Origin: Hyphomonas atlantica corrig.
GTDB lineage: Bacteria > Pseudomonadota > Alphaproteobacteria > Caulobacterales > Hyphomonadaceae
Assembly: GCF_000682715.1 (NCBI RefSeq)
Contig: NZ_AWFH01000001.1
Location: 62,001 to 126,000, forward strand
Direction: 5' to 3'
DNA: 64,000 bases
Part shown: positions 55,043 to 64,000 of the stretch, one piece after another
How the letters are laid out: the number at the start of each line of letters is the position of its first letter
Position numbering within the stretch: the stretch's first letter is position 1
The notes under the pieces: generated by a model
Database searches by the model: none
What the model saw: only the letters and a program-made list of their open reading frames with translations
Told to the model about the DNA's origin: nothing
Program-made: the position numbers and the translations under genes

Positions 55043-56380
55043 ATGAAACAGACGTCAGCAGCAGTCCTGGCCGCATCGCTCATCGTGGCCGGGTGCGCCT
55101 CCAGTCCGACGTCCGGCTCCTCTTCGCCGCCATCCACCTCGCCCACCAGCCCTTCGGGACCCGTTCGCGGAATCCCGAACCCGAATGACAATGATTTCCT
55201 TGGCGACCCTACCCCGACCGTTAATCGGCATACCGGTCGCGCGAGCAGCGGCGCTGTACCGGCCAAGGACTACCTGCCCTATATCGACGTCGCGATTGAT
55301 GAGGCGGCCGTCTATTCCGAGTTCGGGGACATGCTGCAGGACAGGTACACTCGAATACAGATCGTGACGCTGAAACCGGACGCCTACGACATGGATGGTG
55401 TGACATCCGGCGTGCGCAGCCAGGAAACCGAAAGCCGCAATTACGACAAGGAAAGCCGCAACTGGATTTCCCGCATGATGTCCTCGCGGAGCATCACCCG
55501 CACACTGATCGCTGAGTTTGACGTGGCGAAGCCGGATATCACCGCAACCAATGCGCTCTTCTCGTCCACATTTTCTTCCAACAATCGCGAGGGGGAAAGC
55601 TGGACGACGAATGAAAGCCTCTCGGTCTATGCAACCCCCTATTTCAAGGTTGGTCCGAACACGACGATTGAAGCCCGCTTTCGTCTTCAACTGTCGGACG
55701 AGAAGGAATCGTCCGCCAGTGCCAATGTCATGGGCGCATTGACGACGGCCGCGAACCTGATCGCACCGACATCCACGCTGGTGACCTATTTCAACGCGCC
55801 ACTGATGCAGGAGGCCTCGACCTTCCTGAACACCTCCACCAGCACATTGTTCGGCCAATCCATTACCGAGCAATCCGTCAGCGCCTTCTCCGTAAAGTCG
55901 TGGACGGACAAACCCATCCTTGTCGTGTCCGCCCAGATGCCAGATGCGAACGATATCAAGGATACACGCAAGAAGGGCGCGATCGGCCAATGGGCCGTCT
56001 ATCTCGACCAGCCCATCCCGTCGATCTTTACAGCTGGCGTGTCCGATGCCGGGTATCCGGATTATACTGGCGTGACGTCAGGCGACATTCTCGCCTTTGA
56101 TGTGGGAGAGGATCTGACGGTGTATGATTACATCTTCTCCCGGCTCGATCTCGCTGACCGCATCTCCTATCTGAATGACACGGCAGACCCGGATGTTGCC
56201 GGATTGATCTGCAACCGGATCGAGCGCGGCCTGTCCGAAATCGGTTTCACGTCCTACGACGCGGCCGCTGCTGTGTGGGCCGCATCCGTCTCAGACCAAT
56301 TCAATGGCAGCGCAAAGGCAGCCTTCCAGGGCGAAAACACCTGCGAAGCGATGATCCGCTGGCACGCGCTCGGCGGCTGA
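55043..56380 (+). CDS. Lipoprotein of unknown function
   Basis: A 445-residue lipoprotein (lipobox LIVAGC, cysteine 18) with a Ser/Pro/Thr-rich linker (about 20-55) and a large beta-rich domain. The middle is rich in Ser, Thr and Asn with few charged patches. I recognise no family. It stands alone; the start follows AAGGGG. The tail contains C-x-n-C spacing (LICNR and NTCEAM) that could form a disulfide. Confidence 0.75.
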   Translation: MKQTSAAVLAASLIVAGCASSPTSGSSSPPSTSPTSPSGPVRGIPNPNDNDFLGDPTPTVNRHTGRASSGAVPAKDYLPYIDVAIDEAAVYSEFGDMLQDRYTRIQIVTLKPDAYDMDGVTSGVRSQETESRNYDKESRNWISRMMSSRSITRTLIAEFDVAKPDITATNALFSSTFSSNNREGESWTTNESLSVYATPYFKVGPNTTIEARFRLQLSDEKESSASANVMGALTTAANLIAPTSTLVTYFNAPLMQEASTFLNTSTSTLFGQSITEQSVSAFSVKSWTDKPILVVSAQMPDANDIKDTRKKGAIGQWAVYLDQPIPSIFTAGVSDAGYPDYTGVTSGDILAFDVGEDLTVYDYIFSRLDLADRISYLNDTADPDVAGLICNRIERGLSEIGFTSYDAAAAVWAASVSDQFNGSAKAAFQGENTCEAMIRWHALGG

Positions 56381-56440
56381 ACCGGAACAAATCGGCCCGG
56401 GCCACGTCAATAGAGGCGAATATCCCTTCAGGAGCGCCTC

Positions 56441-57106
56441 ATGCCAACATCCGTCAAAATTCTGCACACCGAACCCGTCACGCACGATGTGCGTCGCTAC
56501 CGTGTTGAGAAACCCGACGGATTCCAGTTCGAGCCCGGTCAGGCAACCGAAATTGCGTTGGACAAGGATGGCTGGCGGGACGAAACGCGCCCCTTCACAT
56601 TCACCGCCCTGCCCGATGCGGACACGCTCGAATTCACCATCAAATCCTACCACGATCATGACGGTGTCACGCACGAGCTATGGTCGATGCAAGCAGGAGA
56701 CGCCCTCCTGCTGGACGAAGCGTGGGGTACGATCACTTACAAGGGCCCCGGCGTCTTCATTGCAGGCGGCGCGGGCGTCACACCCTTCATCGCCATCTTG
56801 CGAAAGCTCGCCGCCGACGGAAAGCTGAACGGGCACACCCTGATCGCCTCTCACAAGGCCGAGAAGGATATTATCCTGCGTGAAGAATTCGAGGCGATGG
56901 ACGGGCTCGACTGCATCTGGACAGTCACGGGCCAGGACGGCTCGCCGCTTGATCGCGGGAAGATCGACAAGGGTTTCCTCCAACACCATGTCCGAGACTT
57001 TGACCAGCAATTCTATGTCTGCGGCCCCGACAAAATGATCGACGACATCAAGAGCACGCTGAAAGACCTGGGCGCGGACGCAGACGGCATTACATTCGAG
57101 GAATAG
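56441..57106 (+). CDS. Ferredoxin/flavodoxin-NADP reductase-like flavoprotein
   Basis: A 221-residue FNR-fold protein without an iron-sulfur domain. The flavin site is TRPFTFTA (about residues 49-56), the nucleotide site GVFIAGGAGVTPFIAIL, and the C-terminal YVCGPDKMIDDIK is typical. It moves electrons between NAD(P)H and a protein partner that cannot be named. Start follows GGAG. It is followed by a quinone-reductase-type gene on the same strand. Confidence 0.88.
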   Translation: MPTSVKILHTEPVTHDVRRYRVEKPDGFQFEPGQATEIALDKDGWRDETRPFTFTALPDADTLEFTIKSYHDHDGVTHELWSMQAGDALLLDEAWGTITYKGPGVFIAGGAGVTPFIAILRKLAADGKLNGHTLIASHKAEKDIILREEFEAMDGLDCIWTVTGQDGSPLDRGKIDKGFLQHHVRDFDQQFYVCGPDKMIDDIKSTLKDLGADADGITFEE

Positions 57107-57175
57107 GACCTCGCTTAGCGATACTGACAAGGCCGTGAAGTTGAGACCCGTCTTCCGGAATGCCAGAACCTCTTC

Positions 57176-57781
57176 ATGCACCACGTCCTGATCATCAATG
57201 GGCACCAGCCCTTTCCAACGTCTTCCGGATCACTCAACGCGGCATTTGTCGAGCGCGCGAAAAGGCTGTTCGAAGACTCAGGCTGGATTGTTCGGTCCAG
57301 GCGTGTTGCCGATGGATGGGACACGGAAGAAGAAGTCCGAAACCAGCTTTGGGCCGATGCCATCCTGTTCCAGTTTCCTTTGAATTCCATGGGCCTTCCC
57401 TGGCCGCTGAAGCGCTATCTCGATGAAGTGTACACGGCCGGCATGGACGGACGCCTGTCGAAGGGCGACGGACGAAGCCGAAAAGACCCCTCCCGTCAGT
57501 ATGGCAGTGGCGGTCGGATGACCGAGACACGCTACATGCTGTCACTGACCCTGAATGCGCCCGGGTCCGCCTTCAATAATCCTGAACAGGTCTTCTTCGA
57601 AGGTCGGTCAGTCGAAGAGCTGCTCTGGCCAATCCATTTGAATTTCCGCTTTTTCGGGATGCAAGCCCGCCCCAGCTTTGCTGCGCACGACGTGTCAAAG
57701 GCACCCAACATCGAAGCCGATTTCGAACGGTTCGATGATCATTTGAAACAAGCGTTTTCGCCGGGCGGATCAGCCGCCTGA
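57176..57781 (+). CDS. Flavodoxin-fold NAD(P)H-dependent oxidoreductase (MdaB/KefF type)
   Basis: A 201-residue protein of the NQO/MdaB-like family. The N-terminal LIINGHQPFPTSSGSLN is the FMN phosphate-binding loop, and FQFPLNSMGLPWPLKRYLDEV is a family block. It likely reduces quinones by two electrons to limit oxidative stress. Possibly co-transcribed with the FNR-like gene (69-base gap). Overlaps the convergent YjbQ gene by 12 bases. Confidence 0.9.
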   Translation: MHHVLIINGHQPFPTSSGSLNAAFVERAKRLFEDSGWIVRSRRVADGWDTEEEVRNQLWADAILFQFPLNSMGLPWPLKRYLDEVYTAGMDGRLSKGDGRSRKDPSRQYGSGGRMTETRYMLSLTLNAPGSAFNNPEQVFFEGRSVEELLWPIHLNFRFFGMQARPSFAAHDVSKAPNIEADFERFDDHLKQAFSPGGSAA

Positions 57782-58192
57782 GGACAGGAAGTGCGCCACC
57801 ACACGCCGTTTATGCGGCGCGTCCCTGTGTTCGAACAGGTAAATACCCTGCCAGGTGCCAAGGGCCATGCGTCCGCCCGTCACCGGAATCGAGAGCGACG
57901 TTTGTGTCAGGGCTGCCTTGATATGGGCGGGCATGTCGTCCGGTCCCTCGGTGCGGTGCACAAGGTAACTCATCGACGGGTCATTCGCATGCGGCACGAG
58001 CCGCCGGAAGAATGCCTGTAAATCACGCTGCACATCGGGATCTGCGTTTTCCTGAATGACGAGCGAGCAGGATGTGTGCTGGCAGAACAGGGTCAGCAAG
58101 CCGTCGCCTGCCCCTGCCACAAACTCCGCGGCATCGCGTGTAAATTCGTAAAGGCCGGAACCCCGGCTCTGAATGGTGAGTTGTGTCTGCAT
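57770..58192 (-). CDS. YjbQ family protein (UPF0047)
   Basis: A 140-residue protein with the family motifs FCQHTSCSLVIQENADPDV and LGTWQGIYLFEHRD. YjbQ proteins show weak thiamine-phosphate-synthase activity; the in vivo role is unsettled. Start at 58192 gives the usual length. Confidence 0.9.
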   Translation of the reverse strand: MQTQLTIQSRGSGLYEFTRDAAEFVAGAGDGLLTLFCQHTSCSLVIQENADPDVQRDLQAFFRRLVPHANDPSMSYLVHRTEGPDDMPAHIKAALTQTSLSIPVTGGRMALGTWQGIYLFEHRDAPHKRRVVAHFLSSGG

Positions 58193-58313
58193 GCCTTCCG
58201 GATATCGCGCCCGACCCGGAGGATCAATCGCGACGTGAATTTGCAGGATGACGGGGTTTGGCGCAGCCTGTATCCAGATAGTAACGATAGTTGGATCAGC
58301 TCGGAGGTGGGAC

Positions 58314-59150
58314 ATGCGCTGGAAAGATGGACGTCGCGGCGGGAACGTTGAAGACAGGCGCGGCATGAGCGGCGGCAAGCTGGCCGGTGGCGGCATCGGT
58401 TTCGTGCTCATCGCCCTGGTTGTCTCCTATTTTCTCGGAATTGACCCACAGCCGCTCCTCGAAGCCGGAAGCGGCATGTCCAGCCAGCAGCAAACCGGCG
58501 ATGTCGGCACACCGGAAGATGAGGCCGGCCAGTTCGTGGATGTTGTCGGCACCAATGTGAACGATGTCTGGGCGAACCTCTATGATGGCTACAAGAAGCC
58601 AAATGTCGTGATCTATTCCCAGGGCACGGGCACGGGCTGCGGCTATGGTCAGGCCGCGATGGGCCCCTTCTACTGCCCCGCTGACCAGACCATCTATCTG
58701 GACCTGTCTTTCTGGCAGCAGATGGAGACCCAGCTTGGCGCATCCGGCGCAGACTTCGCCCGCGCCTATGTCATCGCGCATGAGTTTGGTCATCACGTTC
58801 AGACCCTTACGGGTACGTCCCAGCAAGTGCGCCAGGCGCAACAGCGCGCCGGCAGCCAGGCAGAAGCGAACAAGTATTCTGTCGCACTGGAACTGCAGGC
58901 AGACTGCTATGCAGGCGTGTGGGCCGCCCATGCCGCCACGGCATCAAATGGAAGGGTTGCGCTGGAGCGCGGCGACATGGAAGAAGGACTGAAAACAGCC
59001 AATGCCATTGGCGACGACATGCTGCAGAAGCGTTCTCAGGGTCGCGTCACCCCAGAAGCGTTCACGCACGGCTCTGCCGAACAGCGCATGGAGTGGCTGA
59101 GCCGAGGCTATCAGACCGGCGATCCACGCCAGTGTGACACATTCAACTGA
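58314..59150 (+). CDS. Neutral zinc metallopeptidase (YpfJ type)
   Basis: A 278-residue protein with an N-terminal basic segment, one transmembrane helix (about 27-44) and a zinc site HEFGHH with a downstream Glu/Asp region (LQADCYAGVW). The GCGYGQAAMGPFYCP block is characteristic of this family. It is probably anchored in the inner membrane with the peptidase domain outside. Start follows GGAGG. Confidence 0.9.
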   Translation: MRWKDGRRGGNVEDRRGMSGGKLAGGGIGFVLIALVVSYFLGIDPQPLLEAGSGMSSQQQTGDVGTPEDEAGQFVDVVGTNVNDVWANLYDGYKKPNVVIYSQGTGTGCGYGQAAMGPFYCPADQTIYLDLSFWQQMETQLGASGADFARAYVIAHEFGHHVQTLTGTSQQVRQAQQRAGSQAEANKYSVALELQADCYAGVWAAHAATASNGRVALERGDMEEGLKTANAIGDDMLQKRSQGRVTPEAFTHGSAEQRMEWLSRGYQTGDPRQCDTFN

Positions 59151-59197
59151 GCCCACCCGTTTCGGCGGAGGGCCGAGACAGGAAGGGAGACGCCGCG

Positions 59198-60481
59198 ATG
59201 ACCGACGGCAAGCCATTGGGATTTGACACCCAGCAAATTCACGCCGGAGCAAACCCGGATCCGGCCACCGGCGCCCGCCAGGTGCCGATCTACCAGACGA
59301 CCGCCTATGTGTTCCGCGACGCGGACCATGCCGCCGCGCTCTTCGGCCTTCAGGAAGTTGGCTACATCTATTCCCGTCTTACCAACCCGACGGTTGGCGC
59401 GCTTGGCGACCGGATCGCCGCGCTCGAAGGCGGCGCTGGCGCAGTCTGCTGCTCCTCTGGGCACGCGGCCCAGATCATGGCGCTGTTCCCACTGATGGCG
59501 CCGGGCCGCAACATCGTCGCCTCCACCCGCCTCTATGGCGGAACGATCACCCAGTTCAGCCAGACCTTCAAACGCTTCGGCTGGTCCGCCACCTTTGTGG
59601 ACTTTGACGATCTCGACGCCGTGAAGGCTGCGATCAATGACGACACGCGGGCCATCTTCTGTGAGACCATCGCCAATCCCGGCGGCTACATCACTGATCT
59701 GGACGCAATTGCCGAAATCGCCGACGGCGCAGGCATCCCGCTGATCGTCGACAATACGACAGCCACGCCTTATCTCTGCCGCCCGATCGAACATGGCGCG
59801 ACGCTTGTTGTTCACTCTCTGACGAAATACATGACCGGCAATGGCACGGTGACCGGCGGGGCGATTGTCGATTCCGGAAAATTCGACTGGTCCGCCTCTG
59901 ACAAGTTCCCGTCTCTGTCGCAACCGGAACCGGCCTATCACGGCCTGAATTTCCACGAGACGTTCGGCCCGGCGGCCTTCACCTTCCACGGCATCGCCAT
60001 CGGCCTGCGCGACCTTGGCATGACGCTGAACCCGCAAGCTGCGCACTATACGTTGATGGGCATCGAAACGCTCTCCATGCGGATGGAAAAGCATGTCGCA
60101 AATGCGAAGAAGATTGCCGCCTGGCTGGAAGGCCATGACGCTGTGGCAGGCGTCACCTATGCCGGGCTGGCCTCCTCACCCTACAAAGATCGCGTGCCGA
60201 AGATCTGCCCGAAAGGCGCAGGGGCTCTGTTCACCGTCCAGCTGAAGGACGGTTATGAGGGCTGCACGAAATTTGTCGGCAATCTTCAGTTGTTCAGCCA
60301 CGTGGCGAACCTTGGCGACGCGCGCAGCCTGGTCATCCACCCAGCCTCGACCACGCACCGCCAGCTGACACAGGCCCAGCAGATCGCCGCGGGCGCCGCC
60401 CCTGACACGGTCCGCCTCTCCATCGGCATCGAAGACGCCGACGATTTGATCGCAGATCTGGATCAGGCGCTGAAGGCTTAG
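59198..60481 (+). CDS. metY: O-acetylhomoserine sulfhydrylase-type PLP enzyme
   Basis: A 427-residue Cys/Met-metabolism PLP enzyme. The opening GFDTQQIHAGANPDPATGARQVPIYQTT is typical of MetY, and the Schiff-base lysine is in VHSLTKYMTGNGT. It makes homocysteine from O-acetylhomoserine and sulfide. Start follows AAGGGAG. A bidirectional terminator separates it from convergent rpoD. Confidence 0.92.
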   Translation: MTDGKPLGFDTQQIHAGANPDPATGARQVPIYQTTAYVFRDADHAAALFGLQEVGYIYSRLTNPTVGALGDRIAALEGGAGAVCCSSGHAAQIMALFPLMAPGRNIVASTRLYGGTITQFSQTFKRFGWSATFVDFDDLDAVKAAINDDTRAIFCETIANPGGYITDLDAIAEIADGAGIPLIVDNTTATPYLCRPIEHGATLVVHSLTKYMTGNGTVTGGAIVDSGKFDWSASDKFPSLSQPEPAYHGLNFHETFGPAAFTFHGIAIGLRDLGMTLNPQAAHYTLMGIETLSMRMEKHVANAKKIAAWLEGHDAVAGVTYAGLASSPYKDRVPKICPKGAGALFTVQLKDGYEGCTKFVGNLQLFSHVANLGDARSLVIHPASTTHRQLTQAQQIAAGAAPDTVRLSIGIEDADDLIADLDQALKA

Positions 60482-60497
60482 ACGCCTCACAAAACAC

Positions 60498-60528
60498 AAA
60501 AAAGGCGGCCTCGACGGGCCGCCTTTTT
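60498..60528. terminator. Bidirectional terminator between metY and rpoD
   Basis: GGCGGCC/GGCCGCC stem with a 6-base loop, flanked by an A run on the left and a T run on the right, so it serves both convergent genes. Confidence 0.9.
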
Positions 60529-60550
60529 CATGTTCGGCACACTTCTGCTC

Positions 60551-62503
60551 TTAAGTATCCAGGAAGCTCCGCAGTTTGCGGCTGCGGCTCGGATGCTTCA
60601 GCTTGCGGAGCGCTTTGGCTTCGATCTGACGGATACGCTCGCGGGTCACGCTGAACTGCTGGCCGACTTCTTCCAGCGTGTGGTCGGTATTCATACCAAT
60701 ACCGAACCGCATGCGCAGCACACGTTCTTCACGCGGGGTGAGCGAGGCGAGCACGCGCGTCGTTGTTTCGCGCAGGTTTGACTGGATCGCGGCGTCGACG
60801 GGCAGAAGCGCCATCTTATCCTCAATGAAGTCGCCAAGGTTTGAATCCTCGTCGTCGCCAATTGGCGTCTCCAGGGAGATCGGCTCTTTCGCGATCTTCA
60901 GAACCTTGCGGATCTTCTCCAGCGGCAGGCCCAGCTTCTCGGCGAGCTCCTCCGGGGTCGGCTCGCGGCCAATCTCGTGCAGCATCTGGCGCTGGGTACG
61001 GATGATCTTGTTGATCGTCTCTATCATGTGCACCGGGATACGGATCGTGCGCGCCTGGTCCGCAATGGACCGGGTGATCGCCTGACGGATCCACCAGGTC
61101 GCATAGGTCGAGAATTTGTAACCGCGGCGATATTCGAACTTATCCACCGCCTTCATCAGGCCGATATTGCCTTCCTGAATCAGGTCGAGGAATTGCAGGC
61201 CGCGATTGGTGTACTTCTTCGCGATGGAAATCACGAGGCGGAGGTTCGCCTCAACCATTTCCTTCTTCGCGATACGGGCCTCACGCTCGCCCTTCTGCAC
61301 CGTCTGGACGATGCGGCGGAAATCATCAATCGGAATACCGATTTCCTGGGCAATCTCGGAGATATTGTCCCGGCTCTCGGTGATCTCGGCTTCCTTGCCC
61401 TCGGCAAAGCGTTTCCACTTGGCAGACAGGCCTTTGACCTGGTCCAGCCAGTCGGGCTCCAGCTCGCGGCCGAAATAGTTTTCGAGGAATTCCTTGCGCG
61501 GCACGCCATAGGCATCGCCCATGCGCATCAGCTTGCCTTCCATGCCCATCAGCTTCTTGTTGATGGCATAGAGCTGTTCGACCAACGCTTCGATCCGGGC
61601 ATTGTTGATGTGGATCGTTTTCAGGTTTTCGACGATGGAATTGGAAAGCTCGTCATACTCTTCCTGCGCCTTCGGCGTCAGGTCCTTGCCTTCCAGCCGG
61701 CGGGTAACGAGCTTGTCCTGCAGCTTGCGATACTTCGCAAAGTCGTCAGCAATCTCGTCCAGCTTGGCCAGAACGCCATCGCGCAGCTCGGCCTCCATGG
61801 CGGACATGGACATTGCCGCAGCATCATCCTCATCCTCGTCATCATCGTCTGAGGAGTCTTCGCCTTCGGCTTTCGCTTCGTCGGCTTCGTCTTCCTCTTC
61901 CTTGGGCTTGGGCTCAGGCGGCGGGTTTTCCGCGCCATAGGTCGCCTCAAGATCGATCAGGTCACGCAGCAGGATCCGCTCATTCACGAGCTCGTCGCGC
62001 CACACCATCATGGCTTCGAAGGTCAGCGGGCTTTCGCACAGGCCGCGGATCATCGCGTCGCGGCCAGCCTCGATGCGCTTGGCAATGGCGATCTCGCCTT
62101 CGCGGGACAGCAATTCCACCGCGCCCATCTCGCGCAGGTACATGCGCACCGGGTCATCGGTCCGGTCAGAACCGCGGGCGTTGCCTTTCTTGGCCACGAC
62201 CTTCTTGTCTTCGATCTTGGTGAGCGCCTTGCCCTCGGCTTCGGCCTCTTCCTCGTTCTCGACCACGGCGATGCCCATTTCGGAAATCTGGGACATCACG
62301 TCCTCGATCTGGTCCGAGGTCATCTCGTCATTGGGGAGAAGGGCATTGATTTCATCATGCGTGATGAAGCCGCGCTTCTGAGCGCGTTTCAGGACCTTCT
62401 TGACGTCTGTCGCACTGAAGTCGACCAGGCCGTTTTCATTGTCCTTGTCGTCTTCACGGTCGCCGTCACCTGAGACGTTCTTTTTCTTGGTGGCTGTTGC
62501 CAT
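60551..62503 (-). CDS. rpoD: Primary sigma factor RpoD (sigma-70)
   Basis: A 650-residue housekeeping sigma factor. Region 1.1 is at the N-terminus, then an acidic non-conserved region (about 190-235, rich in Glu/Asp). Region 2 includes [17 protein letters not shown]; regions 3 and 4 include [14 protein letters not shown] and the helix-turn-helix [19 protein letters not shown]. It directs RNA polymerase to housekeeping promoters. It lies downstream of dnaG in the common dnaG-rpoD order. Confidence 0.98.
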   Translation of the reverse strand: MATATKKKNVSGDGDREDDKDNENGLVDFSATDVKKVLKRAQKRGFITHDEINALLPNDEMTSDQIEDVMSQISEMGIAVVENEEEAEAEGKALTKIEDKKVVAKKGNARGSDRTDDPVRMYLREMGAVELLSREGEIAIAKRIEAGRDAMIRGLCESPLTFEAMMVWRDELVNERILLRDLIDLEATYGAENPPPEPKPKEEEDEADEAKAEGEDSSDDDDEDEDDAAAMSMSAMEAELRDGVLAKLDEIADDFAKYRKLQDKLVTRRLEGKDLTPKAQEEYDELSNSIVENLKTIHINNARIEALVEQLYAINKKLMGMEGKLMRMGDAYGVPRKEFLENYFGRELEPDWLDQVKGLSAKWKRFAEGKEAEITESRDNISEIAQEIGIPIDDFRRIVQTVQKGEREARIAKKEMVEANLRLVISIAKKYTNRGLQFLDLIQEGNIGLMKAVDKFEYRRGYKFSTYATWWIRQAITRSIADQARTIRIPVHMIETINKIIRTQRQMLHEIGREPTPEELAEKLGLPLEKIRKVLKIAKEPISLETPIGDDEDSNLGDFIEDKMALLPVDAAIQSNLRETTTRVLASLTPREERVLRMRFGIGMNTDHTLEEVGQQFSVTRERIRQIEAKALRKLKHPSRSRKLRSFLDT

Positions 62504-62915
62504 TCAATTCTCTCCTGTGAGGAACCGGCTGCGCCTGCCGGAACCCTCCCGAAATATTGCCTGCCCTGTTAGCTTTCGCTGACTGATCCTGCTGCCTTGT
62601 TCATGCGGCCCCGTGGGGCCGTTCGGTTCTCAACGGGCCTGAGACGCCTGTGCCATACCGGTGACAACAGGGTCGATCCATCGCACGCAGCATCTTTCAT
62701 GCCACGGTCAGAACCAGCCGCGTGTGAACGTCCGTCTACCATGTGGTGCTCGGTGGCCTTGGGCCAGTCCTTTGCCTCGGGTTCTTTGACCGCGTTCAGA
62801 GGCGTCTTTGGATCGTCGTTGAGCAATTTGGCAGCGCGCATGTTCCCAGGTTACGATAAATGGGCACGGAATGCGTTGCGGTCAATAGGTTTTCCTGCGT
62901 TTCGGTCCGGATTGC
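62504..62915. other. dnaG-rpoD intergenic region
   Basis: A 412-base gap with no credible gene; short open frames on both strands show no homology I recognise. It holds a CGGCCCC-GT-GGGGCCG hairpin (62606-62621) about 100 bases before rpoD, and presumably an rpoD promoter on the minus strand. Confidence 0.5.
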
Positions 62916-64000
62916 CTACTCGTTGGACCCATCCTGCTTGAACCAGGGGTTTTTCTCTTCGAACTGTTTCCAGAAATCGCCGATATTGGCCTTGCCCATC
63001 GCCTTTTCCTGCTGGTCGACCAGCACCCGCTCCTCATGCGCCTTGCGCCGCTCTGCCACCAGTCGCCGCTTCAGTTTCAGGCGGCGCACCTCGTCGTCCG
63101 CAGATGGGGCCGTGTCGACGGGAATGAAGACCTCGATGGCAGCCTTCCAGGACTTGTAGGCTGGCTCGTCTGTGCGAATACGAGAAATGCGGGTCATGTC
63201 GATCTGCGACAGCTCATGCTCATGCCCCTCGCGCACCAGCAGGTCACACACGGCCTGCAGGCTGAGCTCCTCATCCTCGATCAGGAAGTCGACAATCACG
63301 TCGCGCAGCCGGTTCGACATCGGATTGCGGAAATCGGCTGCAATCAGGATCTCCTCCATGCCGGACAGGATGGCAGGGCTCATCACCGCCTGCATCAGCA
63401 GAAGCACGCCGGGGTTTTGGCGGCCGCCCTTATTTGCCTGAATGCCAGGCTGCGATCCAAAGGCCGGCGCGCCGCCCTGCCCCCGGCCACCGGGCTTGCC
63501 CTTGGTAAATCCATTCTGCCGCTTGGCTTGGCGCAGCTGCCAGAAATGGTCTCGCATCCGCGATTTCAGATCGCGCTCATAGGCCGCCTTCACGCCAGGA
63601 TGCTTGATCTGTGCCGCTGCCTGCATCAGGCGCGCCTCCAGTCCCGCCTGACGCTCCGGCGTGTCCAGCGGCTCCGCATCGCGCTCGCGCAGCCAGAGCA
63701 GTTCTGACAATGGAATGCGCGCCTCCAGCGCTTCGCCCATCGCCACGGGCCCGCGTTCACGGATCAGGTCGTCCGGATCCATGCCATCCGGCAGCAGCAC
63801 GAAAAACAATGACCGCCCCGGCTCGACATGCGGCAGCGCCCGATCCACCGCGCGATAGGCTGCGCCAAGCCCCGCCCGGTCGCCATCAAAACACAGGACG
63901 GGCTCCGGACCGGCGCGCCAGAGCAGGCTGATCTGCTCCTCGGTCAGCGCCGTGCCGAGCGGGGCAACCGCCTGTCCGAAACCGGCTTCGGTCAATGCGA
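62916..64000 (-). CDS. dnaG: DNA primase DnaG, C-terminal part (partial)
   Basis: The last 361 codons of DnaG; the 5' end is beyond the right edge. It begins in the TOPRIM domain (EAGFGQAVAPLGTALTEEQ, then FDGDRAGLGAA and LPDGMDPDD) and continues through a Gly-rich linker to the helicase-binding C-terminal domain. DnaG makes replication primers. Upstream of rpoD as in many bacteria. Confidence 0.96.
   Translation of the reverse strand, partial: ALTEAGFGQAVAPLGTALTEEQISLLWRAGPEPVLCFDGDRAGLGAAYRAVDRALPHVEPGRSLFFVLLPDGMDPDDLIRERGPVAMGEALEARIPLSELLWLRERDAEPLDTPERQAGLEARLMQAAAQIKHPGVKAAYERDLKSRMRDHFWQLRQAKRQNGFTKGKPGGRGQGGAPAFGSQPGIQANKGGRQNPGVLLLMQAVMSPAILSGMEEILIAADFRNPMSNRLRDVIVDFLIEDEELSLQAVCDLLVREGHEHELSQIDMTRISRIRTDEPAYKSWKAAIEVFIPVDTAPSADDEVRRLKLKRRLVAERRKAHEERVLVDQQEKAMGKANIGDFWKQFEEKNPWFKQDGSNE

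Noticed and set aside
62597-62941. A 114-codon frame between dnaG and rpoD
   Set aside because: No family match, no ribosome site, and it runs into the dnaG coding end on the opposite strand.

Overview
The window is a GC-rich alphaproteobacterial chromosome segment with almost no spare DNA. CtrA, the CtrA inhibitor SciP, an alpha-type SspB adaptor and a tight fliF-fliG-fliH-fliN operon occur together, which points to the dimorphic Caulobacterales/Hyphomonadaceae group. A Hyphomonas-like marine organism is my best guess; this is inference from gene content, not a database match. I see no rRNA, CRISPR array, insertion sequence or prophage.

Left part (1-12 kb): the start of a Tat-type secreted oxidoreductase-like gene; a PLP lyase/SDR operon on the minus strand; sspB with two tandem hotdog thioesterases; a siderophore-interacting flavoreductase behind a perfect Fur-type 7-1-7 palindrome; two divergent cytochrome P450 genes; a DEAD-box helicase with a DbpA-type domain; and a two-gene unit in which a ParD-like ribbon-helix-helix protein overlaps a type I methionine aminopeptidase behind an AT-rich palindrome. 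An enoyl-CoA isomerase-like gene follows.

12-22 kb: gyrB, an AT-rich foreign-looking membrane gene, small stress-type genes (DUF3008, HVA1/DUF2945), a VOC protein, an EamA transporter, a His-rich zinc-type CDF exporter, trxB and a CAT-anticodon tRNA. Two families of dispersed palindromic repeats fill the gaps between genes at 8.0, 12.2, 15.9, 16.5 and 17.3-17.5 kb.

22-40 kb: a membrane-anchored protein with three copies of a 131-residue Cys-pair module; a CBS-domain hybrid histidine kinase coupled to DUF983; a ClpP paralogue; recQ behind a histone-deacetylase-family gene; pirin and cupin genes; queC/queD for queuosine; a large TonB-dependent receptor; a PQQ-type sugar dehydrogenase lipoprotein; recR; and a lipoprotein gene split from its signal sequence by an in-frame amber codon.

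40-46 kb is the cell-cycle/flagellar block on the minus strand: sciP, a very short fliF, fliG, fliH, fliN, an flhF with degraded GTPase motifs, fleN/flhG and ctrA. The ctrA promoter carries three GANTC methylation sites and paired TTAA boxes. 46-64 kb holds housekeeping and metabolic genes: a YbjN-proC-TetR-phosphotransferase operon, ubiK, lgt-midA, an S9 peptidase, a luciferase-like monooxygenase, panD, a lipoprotein of unknown function, flavin/quinone reductases, YjbQ, a zinc metallopeptidase, an O-acetylhomoserine sulfhydrylase, rpoD, and the 3' two-thirds of dnaG running off the right edge.
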